Positions 49,294 through 61,079 of a stretch of 64,000 bases of DNA are shown here, in pieces (position 1 is the stretch's first letter; every line of letters begins with the position of its first letter). The position numbers and the translations under genes are program-made. Origin of the DNA: Viscum album (lineage: Eukaryota; Streptophyta; Magnoliopsida; Santalales; Viscaceae); assembly GCA_963277665.1 (NCBI GenBank), contig OY728123.1, positions 634,010,915 through 634,074,914 of the forward strand, in the 5' to 3' direction. The notes below the pieces were generated by a model, which made no database searches, was not told where the DNA came from, and saw only the letters and a program-made list of their open reading frames with translations.

Positions 49294-52001
49294 TGTAATG
49301 ACCTGGATTTTTTTCCATGTATTATTTTAATATTATATCGGAATTAATTCGAGACCAGACTCTGAGACGGTGTGCCGTTCCGAGGTCGGGTGAGCCCGGA
49401 ACAAATGTTTGAATTTAATATAATAATTAAATAATGTGTGCATGTTGTTTTCCTGGAAAAGTGGATTAACTCTTGAATGGGTGCTCAGATCATAAATTTG
49501 AGGCACCATTGCAACCATAACACTTGTTATACCTTAGGCGAGGCCTAACATCAGCCGGCGCAGGTCTGTACTGAAATATAGTTTTTGGACATAAGAGTAA
49601 TAAAATATTTACAAAAAATATTTTATTTCTCCAGCGAGATTCTATTAAATCTTTTGCAGCGGACATCTTTCATTTTAAAATAAAGTCTTGCGCAGGGTCT
49701 AGGGTAACAGACCTCATTACCCTGAAACCCTTGGAAGCTCGGGAGGCTCTGGAGAAAACCTCCCGACGCGGTGACAACGAAGCGGCGACCAGATCATTGG
49801 CAACGAATGGTGCGGATCCAGGTAGGATGTTGTTTGTGATTTTTCTTCCATGTTTTTGACTTCCACGATGATATCGGACTAATCCATGAATAGATTATCC
49901 CACAGATCAATCGTTCTTGCGGGATGGGATATTTTCGGGAATCTTGGGATTTTGATTCTTGAGTAGTTTTTTTTATTCAACCCTTCTATTGGTGACGAAC
50001 CAAGATCGACATGAACATTGATCGAGGTTCATCCCTCTTGATTGTGGTGTTTTTTTCATTCAATCACAACGCGTTCTTCATGCGCATTCTTCGCATTCTT
50101 AGGGAAAATCAATCGTTGCGCGTTCGCTTGTTGGTGAAACGATCTGAAATCAAAGATCCAATATCGGGAAGACCTAACGGAGGTTCCATAACGATGGCGG
50201 TGGACAAATCCACGTGGTTCGGAAGTTCCCATTCTTCGAGCATTTTCGTGCGGATTGATCGGGAGGCATTTTTAGGGCCGATCGGAAGCCCGAAACTGAT
50301 GGAATCAGTTTTATTGGGGCGGGATGACCCAAAATCTGGATATTCATGATGATCGGGCGGTTGGATCAAGATCCGGAGGATTATCCAAGGCGCGCGGAGG
50401 AAGACGATGGTTTTGGAAATTTCCCGACTACACGCCATGTAGTATGGGCTATACGGCGTTTCTTCGTCGGCGGAATTACATAACATGTACTCTGGGAGTA
50501 CATGGACACGGGCAAGGTACACAACCAAGGACATGTCGTGTATACACCTCCCCGGCCAGACTTGGCCAGATACACGGGATACCCCATGTACTGGTACACG
50601 GGCAGGCGACACGGACACGAGCAGAGAACATGTACTGGCACATGGCCAGTCTAGACAGAGTGAGACCAGGTTCTCAGACATGGCGTGTACCCCTTCTACA
50701 TGCCATTCAGTTGTTTTCAACCCAACAAGCCAAATGACACAGTCTGTTTACACGGGTAGTACCCAGGGTCAAGGAACACGACATGTACCTTTTCTACACG
50801 TTGTGTAGTTTGGTTTTATACAGCTTGAACGAAGACACTGGCTGTTTACACAGGCATTACCCAGGGTCAAGGAACACGGTGTGTTACAATACTACATGCT
50901 ATGTAACCTTTTCTTTGTGGATTGAGACACTTTTCCTCTGTAACATGGACTAGCTTCATAGGGTCTGTACCCATAGTTTTCCCCTGATGGCTTTGGTATA
51001 ATTTCCTATATACGGGAGTATGATCCCTTCAACAGGTCTTCCTGAATAGATTTGTTGGAATCCCCTCTATGAGACTTAGAGCTGGAACCTCTATTCATCC
51101 CTAGAACCATAGGTAGAGTTCTTGGTATCCATGTGGCCAACTTTACCCGGGCGCTGATCCTCTGTTTAGCGGATTAGCTTAGACTAAGTTGTCGGAATCA
51201 CCCCGTGACTTGGTTGTGATCGTCATCTGAGCATCATTTTCTTATGGTACTTGTGGAGTGTGTTCTCCTGGAATGAGTACTTCATATATCTTTCTATATC
51301 TTCAGACCTAGGAGTGTTTTCTCCCGGTTTCATACTTAGTGTAATCTTAGAGCTCGATCCTAGTGGCAGTATCGCAATTCATGTTTGTGTATGAGTATAT
51401 CTGCATATTTCTTGTTATATGTTCCATAGACATATATTGTGTGGAGATGATTGTATCATTCCTTTGTGGTATTTTCCCTTGTTGTATTTCCTTTGTGGTT
51501 TTGGGATGTCCTACATGGTACTGTTATACTCACCCCTGCACGGGCTTTGCCCGCACGTGTTGGGTCTTTTGCAGACAAGCGAGCCTTTGATAGGATTATA
51601 GGAGGACCAGGACCGGACGGTGTTCTGTGAGATCAGATAGGCCGAGGTGTGTTCCTATGTCTATAGATTGCATTCCTAGTACCTTTCCTTATAGGTTGGA
51701 CTTTGTTAAAGACTTTCTTTTGGTGGTCTTGTACTTTTGGCCCAGGGATTTACTTTCTTGGTCTTTATTTTCCTATCGTACTCTGTTGTTGGGTTTAGTG
51801 TATGCATGCATCTTTTCCACTTTAGTATATTTTACTTTTCATATTTGTGGGCTTGGATATATGTGGGCGTGTGTAGAGGTTTTTTTTGAAATGCTTCCCG
51901 TGTAAGTAGCATGCCTACTCGGGGCTCGTCACCAGCCCCTAGCCTATTGTAGGCGGGCTTGGGGAGTTGCGACTCAGGTCCCACTGGGATGGGTCATGAC
52001 A
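49294..52001 (+). repeat. 2.7-kb 3' LTR of element C (Tekay/Del-like)
   Basis: It begins TGTAATGACCTGG and ends GGGTCATGACA. The ends form a near-perfect terminal inverted repeat (tgtaatgacc / ggtcatgaca), the signature of LTR termini, and 2708 bp is in the size range of Tekay/Del LTRs. It is GC-rich and still rich in CpG, unlike the other LTRs in the window. It contains a region (about 50430-50920) with many GTACATG/ACATGT motifs and a 98-bp direct repeat. Open frames inside it, including a 203-codon one on the - strand, have no known domain and are probably chance. No 5' LTR is in the window. Confidence 0.85.
50744..50880 (+). repeat. Direct repeat of about 98 bp in the LTR of element C
   Basis: 'ctgtttacacgggtagtacc' at 50744 recurs as 'ctgtttacacaggcattacc' at 50842, and both continue with 'cagggtcaaggaacacg'. 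Upstream (50430-50740) shorter related motifs (catgtac, acacggg, gtacatg) are dense. Such subrepeats in LTRs often lie in the U3 enhancer region and could be regulatory, but this is inference. Confidence 0.7.
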
Positions 52002-55000
52002 CCTATCCCCATCTTATAAAAAACTTTTCAATGTCTTCATCATGGTGAATGTTTTGAAGAAAAAATATCACAATGTTCCAATATATATAATAAACCAATA
52101 TATTTCTTTGATTGTTTCCATTAATATGATTACGAAACATAAAACATCATTTAGGATTATCTTCATTAATTGATTCTCTTTTGGATACAAGCATTTCAGT
52201 TTAATCTAGGATTGCATCATCATTCATGTTATTGTCCTGTATTATACCATATTAATCAAAGATTATTAGGTTCTATCCCTATTAATTTCTTTCAGCTTTA
52301 AATTCCTATATTATAAGAAAATAATAGAGAATTAAATGATTAGATGAATATGGTGGGTTATATAGTACCTTAATGGAAAATAAAGGTTGATTTTTTTCTC
52401 AAAAACATATTTCTCCATTTTATCAATTATTCATTCTTTCAAACATGACCTTTAGTTCCATTTTTTTAGGTATCTTGTGTCTTATAATTTCATAAATTTT
52501 ATTTTTGTTTATCAATCCTTTCACACAATCTTCGTATTCACATTTATCACCCAGTGTAACAAAAATCATTTATTCAAACTCTTATTATTTATTAATTATT
52601 ATAGTAAAATCATCAAGATTGTATGAAAACATTATGAACCTCCTACTCAGAACAATGTTAAGATAATAATTGTCCTTATTTTCTAAAAAACTATCATGAA
52701 ATTAATCATCATCATGTTGATCTACATTTTACCATATTTAGAATCTTTTCTTGTATATCAGCCAAATTTCTTACTCTTCACAAATATGATCATGAAAGTA
52801 CAATTATATCATTGTGGATATTGGAATTTTATATAGAGTTAATAAAATTCTACATATAATTCACACTATAAAAATATTTATTTTGAGATATATCATTATT
52901 ATTAATAACAATTATTAAAACATTTTTAGTCTGATTTTTTACCTTGTTGTCCAATGATTTTTTCTTCTGAATCCCCTTGATAGTACTATATTTTGAAACC
53001 ATTATTATATATCTACATGGGGGTAGCTCTTATTTATTATATTTTATTCTGTTCCCATTAAAATTTTATACTTATCAAAAGATACATAAATTAATTTTGT
53101 GACATCCACATAGAATAACATAATATAAATAATTGATAGAATCAATTAAGTTCAATGTAATCAAATTCCTGGAGTTATGTGAATATTGAAACATTAATAG
53201 TTATCTCCTCATTTGAAATATATATATTTTTCTTCTATTTTATTAAATTAATATTTTTCTACAATCCAATTCAAAATAACATAATCACATTCGTCACAAA
53301 TATTAAATAAAAAATATTAATAATATTTTTCTTGATCTATTATATAAAAGTTTTCTTCTATAATTAGTGTAAAACATTTGGGCCATATTTAGAATGTGTA
53401 GTATTTTTTGGGGAGAAAAAATACATTATTATTATTACCACCACAAGTAATTTATTAATTTTTAATCATATTAACACATTTATATTTGTACATAATTATT
53501 AGATAAACATTTAACTTTTTTAGAAAAATATTTATAAAGATAATATTATTGAGATATTGATGGTAAATCATTCTTCACATCATCATATGATTGATCATTA
53601 TAAGATATTATGTTAAAATTTTCATTTTATGGTTGAATATTTTCAATATATTCCTCCAAATAACACGTTGTTGATGCTTTATCATACTTATTTGATTGTG
53701 ATGTCTCAAAATGAATCTGTTCAAGAATTTCCAACTTATTTTCTAATATAAATCATCTCATTCTGATGGAAATAATTTACATATATTTAATTACATTATA
53801 TATAAATATTCCCTTACAATAATCTTACCAACCACTTCATGAAATTATACCTTTTCCAATAATAGTGAAAAATGCTATTTGATACCATTTCATTTGTTTT
53901 CTAATTTATAATTATGTATATGAATGGAGTTTTTTCATATTTTAATCTTATGAAAGGATCATATATTCAAAATAATAAGTGAAATAATCATTTTTATTGA
54001 TTTTATATTCCACTCATCTTCTTGTTGGGATTATATTTCATTAATATCCCCATAAATAATTGTACTGACTCTAAAAACTTTGAAGATATTTTCACAAGTG
54101 TTGGATGTTTTCAACAAGATCTTCTAAATTTCATTATATCCATCCTCGGGTAATTTGATTTTAGTATTCATGTTTTAAATAAACTCAAATATAATATAAT
54201 AAATATCTTCTGGAATATATAGAATCAAATTACATAATTAATGAAAAAATAATTCTATTATCATTTTATATCATTTACTAGCTCATGTATCATATATTGA
54301 AAAAAATTAGCTTATTGATTAGGCTCACTTATAACCCTTTATCCCCGTGAGGTAATAATATATGTCATATTGGTGGTTTTTGAAAATATAATTTATTAAC
54401 CTCCTGAAATGTATAATATGAAATCATTATTTACATGAGGTGTTGAAAATTTGTTTTTATATAATTAAAATATGGAAATATTTTTCTTCCCCACAATATC
54501 ATTCTTTTTCCTATTAATCATAGTCATGGGAGAATATAATATCTGAGATATATTTGATATATCTTTTCCAAAAATATATGTCAATATATTGATAGTAAAA
54601 AAATTAAAATATTCTAAAAGAACAACCCCAATATATAATTATAAATAATTTAGAAATTTTATATTCATACATATTATACATATATAAAATTTTGCAGTAA
54701 AATATTGTAGTGTATGATAATAAATCTTATTGTAAAAATGTATAAAAAAACATTACAACTAAAATTTTAGCACTCTTAAGATTAATCTCATCATAAAATA
54801 ATAAAATAGTTATCAAAATAATTATTTTTAATAATCTAAATTGAAAAAAATAGAAATTTTAAATCATATTTTTTTATTAATTTTGTTTTATTGAGATACC
54901 GTTAGAATATCGAGTGGCTACATATGGCCAATCATTGGAATAAAATAGTGCCACAAGACCTACCACTAGAAATTAACAATGGTTGGTAAATAGATAATGA

Positions 55001-58000
55001 CATATTACTTATCCTAAAGGCATAAATAATAATATAAAACCAAAATAAATGTTATTTCATGTTTCATAACTATCAATTTCATCACAAGAAGTAATAAAAT
55101 ATTTTACACTATTCGATGTCCTACATTGACTCATGACTCCATATTGGAAATTTCATGTGATGGCTCAGGACATATAATTGGGAGTATTAAATTGTGTCTC
55201 ATTGGAAGAATATAAAAAAATATAAAAATAAACAAAAAAGAGACAGATAAAAAGAACAAAAAATTTAAATAGTAATATGAAATATAATACAAGTAAAATA
55301 ATAAAATAACAACATATTGTATGATCACACTACTATATGCAATTAGAGTCGGAAGAGAAACATCTACATCTGGAAAAACAAAATTATAAAAATTTAATAA
55401 AAACTCAAAAAAATTACTTTAGACCATGTATAAAACACCTAAATTAATATGAATCCAATATAAAAAAAATAATCGCAATGTTTGATTTAAATACTATTGG
55501 GTGATACAGATGATAATTTGGGAAACTATAACATAAAGAAGATGTTTATAAAAAAATTAAAATATGTAAAACATATATAAAATTAAATAAAATAATATTC
55601 ATTAGATGTTAGAAAACCCACATGAAAAAAATTTGTTGATCAAATGAACAACATTAAAAGTAAAATTTAGAAAATATATGGACCTGAAAATCATTATGGA
55701 GCATAACAAACATTCTTCCAATGGGATATTAAAACAAGATGAAAATTAGGTATGTGTAATAAATAAGTTATATTTTATGTCCAAAGGTTGGTAAAATCAC
55801 CCAATATTGGAGTCAAATATTTGGTAAAATCACCCACCATTGATGTTTTGTGGTGTGTCACAAGCCCACCATTGGGTTTCAAAGGATACTTGACACTCAC
55901 TGGGGGAATTTTTCAATAGTTAATCATATGAAACAAAATAGTAGAAGGTGATATGATCAAATTTAATAACCAAAAGAAGAAAATGAAATATACAATGAGA
56001 TGAAAATTCCAATGATTTAGAAGTGATGTGATGAATCAAATGTAGAATCTAAAATAAAAAAGTTAAAATATGAATATTTCTAGTCCGCGAGAAATGATAC
56101 ACTGGTATTGAATTTATTTTGTTCAATATTATAAGATTTTGAGTCCACCAGTGTAAATGGTGTAATAGGTACAAACAATATCCCGAGGAAGACAACTAAT
56201 CATCGAACTAGTGTTACAATATTTGCCGAAATGGTAATAGTGATTACAAAATAAGCAAGAAATATTTAACAAGGGTGAAAATGGCCTGGAAACTATGAAT
56301 ATTTTCAATTTTCTAGAGGAACTTGAAAGGATGAATTAGATTACTAGAATAAAATAACAATGTGAATGATTTAAAAAATTGAACAGATGAGATAAGTGAA
56401 TGAATATATATAGAATGGAATAGTAGATCCAACAACATATCTTATATCTCTATTTTACTTATTTTATTAATTTTAATAGTCAAAATTGAGTCCCATATCA
56501 AAATTAAAACATTGAGGTGGAGTGGTATATTAATGATCTCATTCCATGAGTCATTAAAAAACACAACACACACACACTCAAAAATGAGGGAACTATCTAG
56601 TTAGTCACCTTTTCCCGAGTCATTAACCAATATTGTGGGAAATATGGTCCTTATACATGGGACCACACACATGGTGCATTCACTATACACATACTAATCC
56701 AAATCCTTAAATCTTTTTGTGGGTTCCATCTGATAGCCATCCCATGTGGTTAACAACATGGGATCTTATACATGGTTAATGGGCTAGCCATGTCCCTTTA
56801 ACAGGAAGATGAATATTTTTTATCTAATAAAAATAAGATAAAGTAAATTAAATCTATATACATATATAATGAATTATCATTAAAATTTTTTTATATGGAA
56901 AATTATATAAAAAATTGGAAAATTAATTTCAAAACTAATATCCAGTGTTATTAAATAATTAGAACACTTCAACTCTTTATAAACATACAAAAGCATGTAA
57001 ATAGGAAAAATAGTTTACATATAATACACATAAATTTAAAAACGTTAATTAGAACAAATTATAAAATAATAAGATTCATTAATAAAAGTTTTTTAAAGTG
57101 CAATTTATCAAAACTTTATTAAAATGATAAGTAATTTAAAATAAATTGAAATACTAACATAAATAAAATATTGTTGTTAGAAATATTTTTGAACTATAAT
57201 GGTCCATATCTATATCCCAAAAACTAAATATAAATTATACCATCCCTATATAATATAATATATCATATATAAAATTATGATGATATAATTTCTATTTTGA
57301 TGGTTTTTTAACCCATCGACCATTACCTATCTCCAATTTCCATAGTGTTTCATTCTAAAATAACAAACATGAAAATTGATTATTTTTGTAATGATTAGAT
57401 AAAAAATAAATAATCTCTTTTATGACTTTATAAATATATTAATAAATTATTTTGAAGATTATTAGGTAATATTTTGATCCCTACACTACGCACAATATGA
57501 TTTTACTAGAAGACCATGGTTTTGAAAAAGATATGTGTGTTACCAGATGTAAAATATAGTTCTTCAAAATATTTTCCATGTCTAATGTCATAATTTTTAA
57601 GAAATATATATGAAGTATATAAATGAGATAAATTGAAATACTTTAATAAAGAATGTATATTTTTTCAGACTACTTTTTATTTAATATGAAAAATATTTGT
57701 ATTATAACACATTAAAAAAAATATATTAGTTATTATTTGATTAATTAATGAGAGTAATGATTTTGAGATAATATAAAGAAAAATTTTAGATGCACATACC
57801 ACTATATATTATGCATGTTTTAAATTTGAATATTTGGAACAATGTTTATAATTATATTAATAAGGAAAAACTTTTTAAATTGGAAATATCAAGATTTATT
57901 ATATAGAAATATTTTTTATGAATATAATTTTGGGATAGTATAAAATGTTTTAAAAAAATCATTATATTGTATCAATTGTTGATAAATTATTATTATCATT

Positions 58001-60698
58001 GTGTACTGTAGTCTAAAACTTCATGAATAATTTCATCATGATTTCATAGGATAGAAAATTCCTAAATATGAAAAAATTGAGATACAACTCGATGGAAGAC
58101 CAGTGCATATAGAATAATGTATCTTATAATATAAAAACTAATAAGGATATTTCAACAAGCTATAGGATTTCAACCTGTTTATAAATTTGATGAGGTGTAA
58201 TCATCCAACTAATAAATTATCATTCGATACCATTTATAAATTGAATTATAATTTTACATCCTAGCATTAAAATTTTATATCGAGTTTTTTTATGTGATGG
58301 GTTTGATAAATTATGCCAGAAGTATGAATCACAAAATATGAGGCATGTTTAAATAATAATTAATTACCTTCCTGATCATATATAAAAATTAATTTAATTT
58401 TCAAAATGTATGCATAGCTATAAAATTATATAATTGAAATAATATATTTTATACATTTAATCATCATTATTGGAGTTAAATATTCTATAGAAATTAGGCA
58501 TATATATATTTCATGCATATATTTTTGAGTCTTTTCAAATTTGTGAATCATTTATGTGGTTGATAAATTATTATCTGTCATAAATAATTTTTTCTCTTTG
58601 GTATTTAAATGGAGAAATATATATTCAATGTTTATGGAGAATAAAAAACCTTAAAGGAATTAATATCATAATTTATAATACTATGGTACATCTATGACTA
58701 TTACCAATTAACAATCCAAACATAATTAATTATGAAAATGTAGTAAAACTATTAAAAATGTAGCACCACTTAAACATATGACAATAAATTATATAAAAAA
58801 TAAACTTTATGATGAGAGTTCAATTATTGGGAATAGTATGCTGAATTCGTCAATGAAAATGAATTATTTTTGTGAATCCAAAAAAATATAAACAAATATT
58901 TTTCATTTGATTATCAAATTAGAAATAATTTTTATTATTTCAATTTTTTACATAATGAATATTAAAAAACAATATTAAATGATAAATTTAATATTAATTT
59001 TTTTAGATAATGGATAAATATTTGAAATATCATAATGTTTCTTAATGAAATATGGTATTATAAATAAAATTCATTTCGATTTCAATGTTGAAATTATAAA
59101 AAATTTACAATTTAATTATTATGTATTGATAAATTTAGTAATAAAAAATTATACATGTACCAATTACTCTAATGTAAGTATAGTGATGTTCATGTATCAT
59201 ATATAAAGTACTGACAATATGAATATTTACAAATAATTCTATAAAAGCTAATTCTCTTCCCATCATTTAAGAAAAATTAATTCTTGTAGCTTTTTAAATT
59301 TAAATGTAAAATAATTGCCGGGTGACTGTGAGTTGTCTATATAAATTTATTATGGTTATTTATGATAATTGTTAGAGAATATGAATCAATAAAATGATGA
59401 AGAACCAATAATTCATTATGATTTACTAAATATTTTTCCTCAATCAATTTCCACATAAAGATTTAAACTTTTTTATCTATTACTCAAAATGTTATTTTTT
59501 TTATTATTTCCACATTTAAATTTGTGGTTAAAAATAATTCAGATTTAAAATAATTACTACCTTTTATAAGAATAAGAATTATTATGTAGGATCCATTATC
59601 AAATTTTTTTTACCATATGAATATATATAATTCTATTCACTATATTTGGATTTTGCCTCTATAGAGTCTAATCGATCAATGAGATATGATGATCATTAAA
59701 ACAATTTAAATTATAGCATTATTCCATAACATAAATATTCATGATATATTTGGAGATCTTATAATTACATTACATTGAGAGTTTAAATATTAGGGATAAA
59801 ACATTCCATGATCATATTCAACTGGCATGTTTTTGATGAATTGAAAATCTATGTAATATATATATAAATATATACTATAAATTTTTAATAACAAGTATAT
59901 AATAAAATATTATGTTCATATAATATAAGGATGATTAATAAATCATATATATATTTCATCATTCCTTACCCATCTATAGGAGGTGGGAAATTTTATAGAG
60001 AAGAGTTTACTACTATGTTAAATTCTAGAATTGAACATTTATTATTAATCATGATTCCATTGGAAAAAAAATTATTTTCAATTCCCTATTTTATTACTGT
60101 ATATATGTCACTGACATATGTTGAATTTCATGTTATTATGACATTTCCTATTGGTCCATATAATTTGGATGATGAATGTAAATTCATAGTCAATAAGGTG
60201 CATAAATATTAACTATAGTAATGTAGTGATCATGATATCACAACATGATTTCATTATGTATCAATAATGACGCGTTATTTTCATATGTATCAATCACAAA
60301 ATCATGATATTAAATTTTTAAATAATATGATGTTTTATAAAAATAATATTATTATATTATGAATTTTATCATCAAGTGTGTATTATGAATTTTTCATGTT
60401 CTATTAAATGATATAATAATGAAAATATATATAAAGATCTGAATATATGATTTTTAAAATCATCACTTCTATACTATGATTTTTCAATATATATTTTAAT
60501 CAATAAATAATATATTTTATTAAGATCCTTTAAAAAAAGATATACATATTCAATAATGTTTTATCCCATAATATATACATTTTCTGAATTTATAGATCTA
60601 AAAGAACCCCACATATGGGAATATTATATCCATATTTTATTTTATAATGATCCAAATATTAACACCACATTTTGTTACATATCATATTCAATCATTAA
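52002..60698. other. AT-rich region without recognisable genes
   Basis: The composition drops sharply right after the LTR end at 52001. I see no domain, RNA gene or paired repeat over 8.7 kb. Two minor items: the phrase 'ttggtaaaatcaccca' occurs twice at about 55785-55840, and a short (AC)n run lies at about 56565-56578. The 93-codon frame at 59931-60212 has no known motif. It could be the start of the LINE's first ORF region but may equally be chance. Confidence 0.5.
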
Positions 60699-61001
60699 AT
60701 GTTAGAAAATAACTTATATGTTATGTATACATTTATTTGGCTAAGATTTTCACCAAAACAATATATTGAACATGACCATCATATATATAAATTCACCCCA
60801 TTGTGTGGATTCCTTTGGTTAGATGAGGATGATGATACAAAACCCTGTTTTCATACTGAGAGTACCCCAAATGATAAAAAATTAGTTAAATATCAATTAA
60901 AAGATGTTACAAGGGACTCAACTCATAGTAGAAGCTCAAATGTAGGGAAAACAAAAAACAAATGTAGAGAAAGGAAGGTTCAGAGAAAAATTTCACCATA
61001 A
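60699..61001 (+). pseudogene. Possible LINE ORF1 C-terminal remnant
   Basis: A 100-codon open stretch just upstream of LINE endonuclease remnants. It contains 'YKFTPLCGFLWLDEDDDTKPC', which loosely resembles the YExLPxFCxxCGxxGHxxxxC zinc-knuckle block that ends plant L1 ORF1 proteins, though spacing and two Cys/His are off, and it is followed by a basic Ser/Lys/Arg tail. Position and composition suit an RNA-binding ORF1 tail. Chance cannot be excluded. Confidence 0.4.
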
Positions 61002-61079
61002 GGTGGGACACTGAAAATGGATAAAACCCTTCAATAATGAATAAAATTTTGTTAACCCCTAGGGGATATTTTGTCCTTA

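Noticed and set aside
50109..50720. 203-codon open frame on the minus strand, the longest frame in the window
   Set aside because: It lies antisense inside the GC-rich 3' LTR of element C, overlaps long frames on the other strand, and has no recognisable domain. GC-rich sequence with few stops explains it.
50011..50808. Overlapping plus-strand frames of 107-137 codons
   Set aside because: They lie inside the same LTR, with low-complexity Thr/Arg-rich translations from the GTACATG-type repeats and no motif.
51363..51905. Frames with apparent membrane segments at the end of the LTR of element C
   Set aside because: They lie in the R/U5-like end of the LTR, are T-rich and lack any known domain.
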